A stretch of 10,250 nucleotides of DNA from Lachnospiraceae bacterium (GTDB taxonomy: Bacteria > Bacillota > Clostridia > Lachnospirales > Lachnospiraceae), in the NCBI GenBank assembly GCA_017958465.1, contig JAGDCQ010000126.1, positions 1 through 10,250 of the forward strand. Reading direction: 5' to 3'. Of this stretch, positions 1 through 6,688 are shown piece after piece. The notes below the pieces were generated by a model, which saw only the letters and a list, made by a program, of their open reading frames with translations, had not been told where the DNA came from and made no database searches. Each line of letters starts with the position of its first letter. The first letter of the stretch is position 1. Both the position numbers and the translations under genes were made by a program.

Positions 1-540
1 GAAAAAGAGGCTTATCCGGTTGCAGCCGTGAGGGTTAGAGCCGCAAATATGAAATTCAAGGGCGAGCTTACCCACAGGGATTACCTGGGTTCCCTTATGG
101 GCCTTGGGATCGAGCGTGACAGGCTTGGGGACATCACCGTAAAGGACGGGGAGGCCTTTGTTTTCTGCCTTGCGGAGATCGCGCCTTTTATAGCGGACAA
201 CCTGACTTCTGTGGGCCGTGTGACCGTCACCTGCGAAGTACTGCCGGTAAGCGAGGCGGTTGGCGCTGCTCCGGAATTTGAGGAAGTGGTGGAGCCGCTT
301 GCTTCGGAGCGTGTGGACGCTGCCGTCGCAAAGCTTGCAAAGTGTTCAAGAGGCGCGGCTGTCGCCCTTATCGAACAGGCCAAGGTCTTTGTGAACCGGC
401 GTCAGTGCCAGAGCGGAGCCGACAAGATCAAGCCCGGGGACGTGATATCTATCCGTGGTACAGGAAAGTTTAAGTACGACGGCATCGCTTATGTAGGCAG
501 GAAAGGCACGGAACACGCCAGGTTTTTCAAGTACGTGTAA
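1..540 (+). CDS. ylmH: YlmH family RNA-binding protein with S4 domain (5'-truncated by window edge)
   Basis: The frame is open from base 1 to the TAA at 538-540, giving 179 residues of a protein whose N-terminus lies outside the window. The motif ELTHRDYLGSLMGLGIERDR is typical of the central domain of YlmH, a protein encoded near the division genes of Gram-positive bacteria. About residues 101-160 of the fragment form an S4 RNA-binding domain, seen as ERVDAAVAKLAKCSRGAAV followed by a VFVNRR strand and the KIKPGDVISIRGTGKF end. The family is known to bind RNA or ribosomes through S4 and has been linked to division and ribosome rescue or quality control. The GTG at 28 is an internal codon and not the start, because clear family sequence lies upstream of it. 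No terminator hairpin follows the stop codon. Confidence 0.9.
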   Translation, partial: EKEAYPVAAVRVRAANMKFKGELTHRDYLGSLMGLGIERDRLGDITVKDGEAFVFCLAEIAPFIADNLTSVGRVTVTCEVLPVSEAVGAAPEFEEVVEPLASERVDAAVAKLAKCSRGAAVALIEQAKVFVNRRQCQSGADKIKPGDVISIRGTGKFKYDGIAYVGRKGTEHARFFKYV

Positions 541-574
541 GTTTTGCAGCTCTCGTTTTGCGTCCTTAGTTTCC

Positions 575-603
575 TTGACGATACGGGGGCAGTATGGTAT
601 ATT
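575..603 (+). promoter_or_regulatory. Sigma-A promoter of ddl with extended -10
   Basis: TTGACG (575-580) and TATATT (598-603) are separated by exactly 17 bp, and TG at 595-596 supplies an extended -10. Each hexamer is one base off consensus. The start site would fall near 610, leaving a leader of about 63 nt before ddl. No other convincing promoter was seen before the end of rlmD, so this may drive much of the downstream block. Confidence 0.75.
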
Positions 604-614
604 AATTTGTTAGG

Positions 615-660
615 AAAAAGCAACGCTTTTTGCATTATTTTTTGCCGCCAAAAAGGCGGC
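615..660 (+). promoter_or_regulatory. ddl leader with two stem-loops
   Basis: The leader can form AAAAAGC (615-621), loop AAC, GCTTTTT (625-631). It can then form a GC-only stem GCCGCC (644-649), loop AAAAA, GGCGGC (655-660). The second stem abuts the G-rich ribosome-binding stretch at 661-667, just before the ATG at 673. The first stem contains only two G-C pairs and is a poor terminator, although T-rich sequence follows it. The second has no T tract after it. The hairpins are seen directly; a role in controlling ddl translation or early termination is inference. Confidence 0.4.
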
Positions 661-672
661 GGGGGTAGAACT

Positions 673-1743
673 ATGGATAAGAAAACAGTTGCCGTCATTT
701 TTGGCGGACAATCATCGGAACATGATATTTCCTGCATTTCTGCAGCTACAGTTATCGAAAATATCAACAGCGACAAATACGACACGATCCTGATAGGGAT
801 CACAAAGCACGGAGCCTGGAAGCTTGTAAAAGATGTGGCTTCCATAAAGGACGGCTCCTGGGAAGACAGCGGGATCACAGCTATCGTAAGCCCCGAGCAG
901 ACAAAGGGCGCAGTCCTTATAATAGAGAACGGCAAAGCGCAGTACCGCAAGGTGGACGTTGCAATTCCGGCGCTCCACGGCCTTTACGGCGAGGACGGGA
1001 CTATCCAGGGGCTCTTCGAGCTGGCCGGGATCCCTTACGTCGGGTGCGGCGTGCTTGCATCCGCAGTTTCCATGGATAAGCTTTATACAAAACAGATCGT
1101 AAAGCACCTTGGGATCCGCCAGGCCAAGTATGTTCCCGTGCTGTACGACGAGCTTTCGGATCTTGACGCCTGCGTTGCAAAGGTGGAGAAAGAACTCAGC
1201 TATCCTGTTTTTGTGAAGCCCTCCAATGCAGGTTCTTCCTGCGGTGTTACGAAGGCCTACGACGAAAAGGCCCTGAGAGAAGGGCTCCTTACAGCTTCGG
1301 AGTTTGACCGCAAGATCCTTGTAGAGGAGAACATCACGGGAAGAGAGCTTGAATGCGCTGTTCTGGGCGGGAAGGACAAAGAGGCTTCGGGTGTTGGCGA
1401 GATCCTTGCCGCAGCAGATTTCTACGACTTTGACGCTAAATACAACAACGAGGAATCCCGCACTGTCATTGGACCTGAGCTTCCCGAGGGCAAGGCCGAG
1501 GAGATCCGCAGTGATGCCATCAGGATTTTCAGGGCGCTTGACGGCTTTGGACTTTCCAGGGTGGATTTCTTCCTTGAAAACGGAACTAACGAAGTTGTTT
1601 TCAACGAGATCAATACATTTCCGGGCTTTACGTCCATCAGCATGTATCCTATGCTCTGGGGCGCAAAGGGCCTGGACAAAAAGGAACTTGTGGACAAACT
1701 GATCGACACCGCCTTTGAGCGGAGGCGCAGCTACAACGCCTGA
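673..1743 (+). CDS. ddl: D-alanine--D-alanine ligase
   Basis: This cytoplasmic ATP-grasp ligase joins two D-Ala to make the dipeptide that ends the peptidoglycan stem peptide. The protein has 356 residues, normal for the family. The N-terminal motif VIFGGQSSEHDIS (E16) binds the first D-Ala. LHGLYGEDGTIQG lies at 101-113, the nucleotide-loop motif VKPSNAGSSCGV at 181-192, and the metal/substrate motif NEINTFPGFTSISMYP at 311-326. The omega loop carries YDFDAKY with Tyr257, the residue that completes the Glu-Ser-Tyr set in D-Ala-D-Ala enzymes, so a VanA-like D-Ala-D-lactate ligase is unlikely. The ATG at 673 is chosen over upstream in-frame codons because the family N-terminus begins there and a GGCGGGGGTAG ribosome-binding stretch precedes it. 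It is the first gene behind the promoter at 575-603. Confidence 0.95.
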   Translation: MDKKTVAVIFGGQSSEHDISCISAATVIENINSDKYDTILIGITKHGAWKLVKDVASIKDGSWEDSGITAIVSPEQTKGAVLIIENGKAQYRKVDVAIPALHGLYGEDGTIQGLFELAGIPYVGCGVLASAVSMDKLYTKQIVKHLGIRQAKYVPVLYDELSDLDACVAKVEKELSYPVFVKPSNAGSSCGVTKAYDEKALREGLLTASEFDRKILVEENITGRELECAVLGGKDKEASGVGEILAAADFYDFDAKYNNEESRTVIGPELPEGKAEEIRSDAIRIFRALDGFGLSRVDFFLENGTNEVVFNEINTFPGFTSISMYPMLWGAKGLDKKELVDKLIDTAFERRRSYNA

Positions 1744-1797
1744 TAGGGCACTTCTTTGGCCCGGGCGATGCATCTGTGCCGGGATAATGGAGTAAAA

Positions 1798-2250
1798 ATG
1801 AGTAAGGGAAAAGAGAAAACGTCCAATCTATCGAAAAACGTGCTCTTGAAGCTTTCCGGCCTCGGCAGGAATTTCGGCGTCCCTGAGGGCGTCGAGGTTT
1901 TCTACCCGGGGGAATACCATTTCAAGAACGGTACACACTACGTGCTCTACGACGAGAGCTCGGACGCCGAAGGGACGGTCCTTGACACGAAGTGCATCCT
2001 GAAGATGAACGAAGACCGTGTGGAAGTGATCAAACACGGCGCGGTGAGCACAAATATGATATTCGAGGTCGGCAGCCCAAGCGTCAGCTTTTATCAGACC
2101 GGGTTTGGCGAGCTTTCGGTGGCCACAAACGTAAGGAGCCTGGAGTTTGTGGAGGAGGAGCACCTCCTTCGCGCGGACATGCTCTATACGCTTGAGATAA
2201 ACAACGATTACGCGGAGGAGTGTCACCTGACACTGACGGTGACGGATTAA
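1798..2250 (+). CDS. DUF1934 / YwiB-like beta-barrel protein
   Basis: This is a 150-residue cytoplasmic protein with no signal peptide or membrane segment. It matches the DUF1934 (YwiB-like, calycin-type barrel) pattern. The pattern starts with NVLLKLSGLG near the N-terminus, followed by GEYHFKNGTHYVLYDE and then KMNEDRVEVIKHGAVSTNM. A Tyr/Phe-rich strand (FYQTGFGELSVAT) comes next, and the protein ends in LYTLEINNDYAEECHLTLTV. The biochemical role of the family is not established. The ATG at 1798 has GGAG at 1789-1792, five bases upstream, and family similarity starts soon after it. It lies 54 nt after ddl and 3 nt before folA, so it is probably co-transcribed with both. The 54-nt gap contains short GC-rich inverted repeats with no T tract, so no terminator is called. 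Confidence 0.85.
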   Translation: MSKGKEKTSNLSKNVLLKLSGLGRNFGVPEGVEVFYPGEYHFKNGTHYVLYDESSDAEGTVLDTKCILKMNEDRVEVIKHGAVSTNMIFEVGSPSVSFYQTGFGELSVATNVRSLEFVEEEHLLRADMLYTLEINNDYAEECHLTLTVTD

Positions 2251-2253
2251 CGG

Positions 2254-2748
2254 ATGCTATCTATCATTGTTGCGATTTCAAAAAACTACTGTATAGGGAA
2301 CGGGGGAAGGATCCCCTGGAAGATACCGGGGGAGCAGAAGCGCTTTAAGGAGCTTACGACCGGTAATACCGTTATTATGGGGCGCCGGACTTTTGCGGAG
2401 ATCGGGCACCCGCTTCCCAACAGGAAAACCGTGCTTGTCTCGAACACCTACACCTGGAACGACGAAAACTGCGTAACGGTGGGGTCTTTCGAGGAGGCGC
2501 TGCGCGTGTCGGATCCGCTTCACAATGAGGTTTATGTTGCCGGCGGCGCCGGGATCTACAGGGCTGCGCTCCCTTATGCGGACCGGCTGTATATCACCTT
2601 TGTTGACATAGAGGTCGACGGGGACACGTTTTTCCCGCGCTTTGATAAATATGGCTTTGAACAGGTGGAATGCACCTGCTTTGACGGGGAGATCCCGTAC
2701 AGATATGTAACGTATGAACGCAGGCCGGCGAGCCCGGACGAGGCTTAA
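2254..2748 (+). CDS. folA: Dihydrofolate reductase
   Basis: The enzyme makes tetrahydrofolate from dihydrofolate with NADPH in one-carbon metabolism. The protein is 164 residues, normal for bacterial DHFR. LSIIVAISKNYCIGNGGRIPW is the N-terminal strand and Met20-type loop (shown here as one motif, residues 2-22). The NADPH region is VIMGRRTFAEIG, followed by PLPNRKTVLVS and the VYVAGGAGIYRAAL cofactor loop. DTFFP lies near the C-terminus. The substrate-binding acid is Glu27 in PGEQKRFKELT, where many bacterial enzymes have Asp. A GEQ at this place also occurs in several mobile trimethoprim-resistant DHFRs. The ribosome-binding site is weak and the gap to the preceding stop is only 3 nt, so translation is probably coupled to the DUF1934 gene. 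No thyA is adjacent. Confidence 0.94.
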   Translation: MLSIIVAISKNYCIGNGGRIPWKIPGEQKRFKELTTGNTVIMGRRTFAEIGHPLPNRKTVLVSNTYTWNDENCVTVGSFEEALRVSDPLHNEVYVAGGAGIYRAALPYADRLYITFVDIEVDGDTFFPRFDKYGFEQVECTCFDGEIPYRYVTYERRPASPDEA

Positions 2749-2787
2749 AGGCAGGTTTGAAGAGGGCTTGATAAGAGGGGGTATACG

Positions 2788-3732
2788 ATGAAAGTCTTTT
2801 TTGCTGTTGTGATGGTCCTGCTGGTGGTCTTTCTTGCTTTATGCACCGTTGTGGCCTATTATCTTTACAGGATGGCCATAACAAGGAAAGGTATCAAAGG
2901 CGGCGAAGAGCAGCTGAACGAGATGCAGAAAAAGCAGCTTGGGATGATAGATGAAGCCAGACAGTGGCTTGAGACCCAGGCTACAAAGGATGTGGGGATC
3001 ATAAGCCACGACGGCCTGAAACTCCACGCCAAATTCCTTCCGGCAGAAAATGCCGTAAGGACGGTGATCTGCGCCCACGGCTTCAGGGTAACGGCCCTGA
3101 AGGATTTTGGGCCTATGCTCCGCTATTATCATGAGAACCGCACAAACGTCCTTATGATCACGGAACGTTCTCACGGCGCCAGCGAAGGGAAATACCTGTG
3201 CTACGGCGTTATGGAGAGGTTCGATATAGCGGGATGGGCAGAGCTCATCAACAGCTCCCTTGTACCCGAACATCTCCCTATCTACCTGCACGGTGTTTCA
3301 ATGGGCTGCGCTACGGTAGTTATGGCAAGTGATATCAAGCTTCCCGGCAATGTGGCGGGTGTGATCGCGGACTGCGGCTTTACTTCTGCATGGGACGAGT
3401 TCGCGTATATCATGAAAAAGAATTTCAAACTTCCGACTTTCCCGGTGCTGAATATTGCGGACCTTATCTGCGAGCTTACGGCAGGCTTCGAAATGGGTGA
3501 GGTTTCGACCCTCGACATAATGACCAGGGAACGCTATCCCATGCTGTTCATCCACGGTGCAAACGATGATTTTGTGCCGACTTACATGGGTGTGGCAAAC
3601 TACGAGAAGTGCGTTTCTAAGAAGAAACTTGTGCTTTTCGAGGGGGCGGGGCATGCCCTTTCCTGGACTGTGGACCTTGACCTTTACGAGAGGTCGGTTG
3701 CCGAATTTTTTGAGGAATGTGAAAGAAAATGA
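2788..3732 (+). CDS. Membrane-anchored alpha/beta hydrolase
   Basis: The protein has 314 residues. Residues 3-27 form one strongly hydrophobic segment without a cleavage site, so it is probably a membrane-anchored protein with its catalytic domain outside the membrane. A helical spacer of about 40 residues follows. The alpha/beta-hydrolase fold is shown by the oxyanion-region motif CAHGFR (95-100), the nucleophile elbow HGVSMG (Ser171), the acid in FIHGANDDFVP (Asp260) and the base in GAGHA (His289). All three catalytic residues are in the right order and spacing. The ERSHGASEGKYLCYG stretch resembles YqkD-like and prolyl-oligopeptidase-like hydrolases of Gram-positive bacteria. The substrate is unknown. 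AGAGGGGG precedes the ATG. Its stop overlaps the start of the amidase gene (ATGA), so the two are translationally coupled. Confidence 0.85.
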   Translation: MKVFFAVVMVLLVVFLALCTVVAYYLYRMAITRKGIKGGEEQLNEMQKKQLGMIDEARQWLETQATKDVGIISHDGLKLHAKFLPAENAVRTVICAHGFRVTALKDFGPMLRYYHENRTNVLMITERSHGASEGKYLCYGVMERFDIAGWAELINSSLVPEHLPIYLHGVSMGCATVVMASDIKLPGNVAGVIADCGFTSAWDEFAYIMKKNFKLPTFPVLNIADLICELTAGFEMGEVSTLDIMTRERYPMLFIHGANDDFVPTYMGVANYEKCVSKKKLVLFEGAGHALSWTVDLDLYERSVAEFFEECERK

Positions 3733-4676
3733 AACGTATAATAGCTATATTAGTGGTTTTGATGGCGGTTGCGGCCGCAGGGTGCGGCTACAAGCCTACG
3801 GGGATCATTTTAGCGCCTACCATGGCGGGAAACGGAGGAACGCCTGTGCCCGGTAAAGATGTCTCAGGAACGCCCGCAGGGGCGGGCACCGATACTCCGG
3901 CACCTACAAAGCCGGAGGATACTACGGCTACGCCTGTTCCCACGGAAGCACCCACAGAGACGCCCATCCCTACTTCAACCCCTACACCTACGGTTACACC
4001 CACTCCCGAGGCAGTGGACCCTGCCAATGACGGAAAGATCGTGGTAGTGCTGGATCCGGGCCACGGCGGCATCTGGACCGGTGCCGTTTCCGGAAACTAC
4101 GTGGAGGCGGCCATCAATCTTAAGATCGGTCATTACTGCATGGAGTATATCCGGGAGCATTACCCTCAGATAGAGGTATACATGACAAGGACCGAGGACA
4201 AGACTTTTTCCAACGATCTTCCTACGGACCTTTTGGAGCGTATCCTTTTTGCAAAGGCAAAGAACGCCGATGTCCTGGTGAGCCTGCATCTTAATGCCTC
4301 GGGCTCCGGGAACGCCTCGGGCTGTCTGATCTGCACGCAGCACAGGGACAATGTGAAAGACAACGCCAACCGCCTTGGATCCCTGATCCTTGAGCGTCTT
4401 GAGGCTTTGGGGATAAAGAGCCGTGCTATGTCAAACGGCGTCAGAAAAGGCCTTTACATACGCTACAGCGGCGATCATTTTGACGACAAGGGGAACCCTC
4501 TTGAGTACTACCAGATCTGCAGGAATGCTGCAAACGAGGACCTTGTCGGGATAATTGTCGAGCACTGCTTTATAGACAGTGCTTCGGACAGTAAATATTT
4601 TGCCACGGAGGATGCGATCCGTGCGCTTGCGGAGGCAGACGCAAAGGGGATCGCGGCATATTTTGGTTTGGAGTAA
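3729..4676 (+). CDS. N-acetylmuramoyl-L-alanine amidase (Amidase_3), predicted lipoprotein
   Basis: This zinc enzyme would cleave between N-acetylmuramic acid and the stem peptide of peptidoglycan at the cell surface. Of 315 residues, the first 18 form a signal peptide with a lipobox-like AAGC and lipidated Cys19. Residues about 38-97 are a low-complexity linker rich in Thr, Pro and Glu, and the catalytic domain runs from about 103 to the end. Zinc ligands are His112 in LDPGHGG, Glu126 in EAAINLKIG and His187 in VSLHLNASG. The catalytic acid is Glu278 in IIVEHCFIDS. All four are present, so the enzyme should be active. It starts inside the stop of the hydrolase gene and its end overlaps the chosen start of the S11 gene. 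This suggests one co-translated set of surface proteins. Confidence 0.92.
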   Translation: MKRIIAILVVLMAVAAAGCGYKPTGIILAPTMAGNGGTPVPGKDVSGTPAGAGTDTPAPTKPEDTTATPVPTEAPTETPIPTSTPTPTVTPTPEAVDPANDGKIVVVLDPGHGGIWTGAVSGNYVEAAINLKIGHYCMEYIREHYPQIEVYMTRTEDKTFSNDLPTDLLERILFAKAKNADVLVSLHLNASGSGNASGCLICTQHRDNVKDNANRLGSLILERLEALGIKSRAMSNGVRKGLYIRYSGDHFDDKGNPLEYYQICRNAANEDLVGIIVEHCFIDSASDSKYFATEDAIRALAEADAKGIAAYFGLE

Positions 4677-6135
4677 GGAACAATCGAGGTTTTTGGCTTT
4701 TCTCGCAGCCTTGTTCGTAGCTGTGGGAGTGGCCGCCGGCAGGCCGGCTGTGACCGGAGTGCGGGCGGATGAGGCACTTTGGCCTGTAGGGCCGGTGATC
4801 ACATCAAAAGCGGCCATGGTTATAGAAGCCGACACAGGAGTTGTGCTGTACAAGAGCGACGCCTATACTGCCTACCAGCCTGCGAACATCTCCCAGATAA
4901 TGACCTCGCTCATAGTGCTTGAGCGCTTTTCACTGAATGACATAATGACCATGAGCACCAAGGCCGAAACCTCCACAAAGGGCAGCCGTGTGGGGCTCGT
5001 GAGAAAAGAGTCTGTCACGGTGGAATCCGCGTTGTATGCGGTACTTCTGGCGTCCGGAAACGAGGTTGCCTACGGGCTTTCAGAGATGGTCTCCGGGGAC
5101 AGGGATTCCTTTGTGGAGCTGATGAACAGGCGTGCAGGAGAGCTTGGAGCCGTAAATACCCACTTTACGAGCCCTGAAGGCGCCGACGATCCGGAGCATT
5201 ACACCTGCGCCGCGGATATGGCGCTTTTTGCAAGAGAAGCCTATAAAAACGCGGATTTCTTAAGGATCACAGGGACTGCGCGGTATACGATCCCCGCAAC
5301 CAACCTTAAGGAAGCAAGGCCAATAGCAAACAGGCACCTTTTTGTAAAAGGTGATATAAAATATGAGCCCGCTGTTGCGGGAAAGGTTGGATACAGCTCG
5401 GCTGCGGGCTACACAGGCGTTACATATGCCGGAAAAGACGGGATGAACGTCATCTGCGTTATCCTGGGAGCAGGTTCGAGCGACACTCTTTATGCTGAGA
5501 CAAAACAGCTCTGCAACTGGTGTTTCGAGAATTATAAGGCCTACAATATCGAGGAGAACGAGCTTGGCGCCAACGCCACCTTTGCATCGCTCTTTGATTC
5601 GGCTTCCCGTTTCAACGTTGGCAGCCCCGATCCCATTGTGACCTTTGAGGGCAGCAATGTGGTTGTGGTCCCGAAGGGCGTGCCCTTCTCGGATATCACA
5701 AGAAAGGTTTCCTTTGACGGGCTGAAGGAGTATTACCACGGAAATAACAGGGTAGGGACCATCACATACGAATACGGCGGGATCTTTGTGGGTTCTGCGG
5801 ATATCATCTACTACAACGAAGGGTATCCCCTGAACACAGAGGTGATAGACGAGCGCTGGCCCGCATTCCTTTTCAGGATCGATGATGTTTTCACGCCGGA
5901 GCATGCGGCACTGCTGGAACAGTACGAGAAACTGGGGATAGCAACGCCTACGCCTGAGCCTGTTGCCACGGATGCGCCGACGCCAACGCCCACGGAACAG
6001 CAGAAAAACCACGATAAGATCAGTGGTTTCCGCCGCAGGATGATAATCGGCGGAGGCATAGGGACTGCGGTTGTGCTTGTGGGGCTGTATCTTGTGGCAT
6101 TCGAGATACCGTATCAGAAAAAGAAAATGGAGTAA
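4663..6135 (+). CDS. S11 (D-Ala-D-Ala carboxypeptidase-like) protein with degenerate active site, probable pseudoenzyme
   Basis: The fold is that of DacA-type penicillin-binding carboxypeptidases, which trim the terminal D-Ala of stem peptides. The usual SxxK motif in PASTTKIMT is here PANISQIMT: Asn75 replaces the catalytic Ser and Gln78 the Lys. SGN is kept (131-133), and KTG has become KVG (241-243). Normal carboxypeptidase activity is therefore unlikely. From the start used, 490 residues contain a signal peptide (hydrophobic residues about 10-25, likely cut after VRA at 33-35), the S11 domain, and a C-terminal beta-rich region. A Thr/Pro linker (about 433-448), a membrane span (about 460-482) and a basic tail complete the protein. 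TTG at 4663 is chosen because it gives a proper signal peptide with AAAGGGGA upstream at 4643-4650. TTG at 4693 is an alternative. An ATG at 4579 would overlap the amidase by about 100 nt and add a charged, non-signal-like extension. Confidence 0.82.
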   Translation: MVWSKEQSRFLAFLAALFVAVGVAAGRPAVTGVRADEALWPVGPVITSKAAMVIEADTGVVLYKSDAYTAYQPANISQIMTSLIVLERFSLNDIMTMSTKAETSTKGSRVGLVRKESVTVESALYAVLLASGNEVAYGLSEMVSGDRDSFVELMNRRAGELGAVNTHFTSPEGADDPEHYTCAADMALFAREAYKNADFLRITGTARYTIPATNLKEARPIANRHLFVKGDIKYEPAVAGKVGYSSAAGYTGVTYAGKDGMNVICVILGAGSSDTLYAETKQLCNWCFENYKAYNIEENELGANATFASLFDSASRFNVGSPDPIVTFEGSNVVVVPKGVPFSDITRKVSFDGLKEYYHGNNRVGTITYEYGGIFVGSADIIYYNEGYPLNTEVIDERWPAFLFRIDDVFTPEHAALLEQYEKLGIATPTPEPVATDAPTPTPTEQQKNHDKISGFRRRMIIGGGIGTAVVLVGLYLVAFEIPYQKKKME

Positions 6136-6169
6136 GGAAGAGGCAGGTTTTTGCCGGTTGAGGTTTGAC

Positions 6170-6688
6170 ATGAACAAGATTTTGATCGTAATAAACGGGA
6201 AAGGCGGAGTAGGGAAGGATACTCTTTGCGATTTTGCATCGAGGCATTTCAAAACGCGCAATATCTCCTCCGTTACCCCTATCAAGGAGATAGCAAGGGC
6301 CGGCGGCTGGAAGGGCGAAAAGGACGCAAAGGCCAGAAAGATGCTTTCCGACCTGAAGCGTGTCTTTACGGAATATAATGAGCTTCCGACGCATTACGTG
6401 TGCGACCAGTACGAAGATTTTCTGAAAACCGACGAGGATATCCTGTTTGTGCATATCCGGGAGCCCAAAGAGATCGATAAGCTGAAGGCTGCGCTCCCCG
6501 GCAAATGCAAGGCGCTCCTCGTGACGAGAAAGAGCTATTCCCAGAACTGGGGCAACTCCTCGGACGATTGCGTAGAGGATTACGATTACGATCTGTATTA
6601 CAAAAATGACTGTCCCCTCAGGGAGGCAGAAGCGGATTTTGTCAGGTTCCTTAAGGAAAACCTGGATCAAGAAGGAGAACAAGAGTGA
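6170..6688 (+). CDS. P-loop nucleotide kinase-like protein
   Basis: This is a 172-residue soluble protein. The N-terminal strand ILIVING leads into the Walker A loop GKGGVGKDT (10-18). Its Asp after the Lys recalls deoxynucleoside-monophosphate kinases and related small kinases. VTPIKEIARAGGW follows, then a basic helix KARKMLSDLKRVF. The strand ILFVHIREPKEI looks like the Walker B/lid region, and DDCVEDYDYDLYY lies near the end. No substrate can be assigned from sequence. The pattern resembles small P-loop proteins often called hypothetical or adenylate-kinase-like in Lachnospiraceae, which is a recollection and was not checked. The ATG at 6170 has GAGG at 6160-6163. Longer in-frame extensions would run back into the S11 coding region. 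Its stop overlaps the GTG start of yhaM (GTGA), so the pair is translationally coupled. Confidence 0.75.
   Translation: MNKILIVINGKGGVGKDTLCDFASRHFKTRNISSVTPIKEIARAGGWKGEKDAKARKMLSDLKRVFTEYNELPTHYVCDQYEDFLKTDEDILFVHIREPKEIDKLKAALPGKCKALLVTRKSYSQNWGNSSDDCVEDYDYDLYYKNDCPLREAEADFVRFLKENLDQEGEQE

Noticed and set aside
673..1743. A VanA/VanB-type D-Ala-D-lactate ligase (glycopeptide resistance)
   Set aside because: The omega loop has the AKY Tyr typical of D-Ala-D-Ala enzymes, and no vanH, vanX or vanRS genes are adjacent.
712..1773. Long minus-strand open frame opposite ddl (353 codons)
   Set aside because: It mirrors ddl, whose plus-strand protein carries all family motifs. The antisense product shows no recognisable motif and no ribosome-binding site was found.
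1744..1790. Possible terminator after ddl
   Set aside because: Only short GC stems of about five pairs form and no T tract follows; the next gene starts 54 nt downstream.
3950..4010. Tandem-repeat-like or CRISPR-like stretch
   Set aside because: It is codon-level Thr/Pro repetition in the amidase linker with no regular repeat-spacer spacing.
4579..4662. Start of the S11 gene at the ATG at 4579
   Set aside because: It would overlap the amidase coding end by about 100 nt and put an Arg-rich stretch ahead of the signal peptide; TTG at 4663 fits better.
5260..6682. Long minus-strand open frames opposite the S11 and kinase genes
   Set aside because: They are shadows of well-supported plus-strand genes and their products are rich in Cys, Arg and His with no coherent domain.
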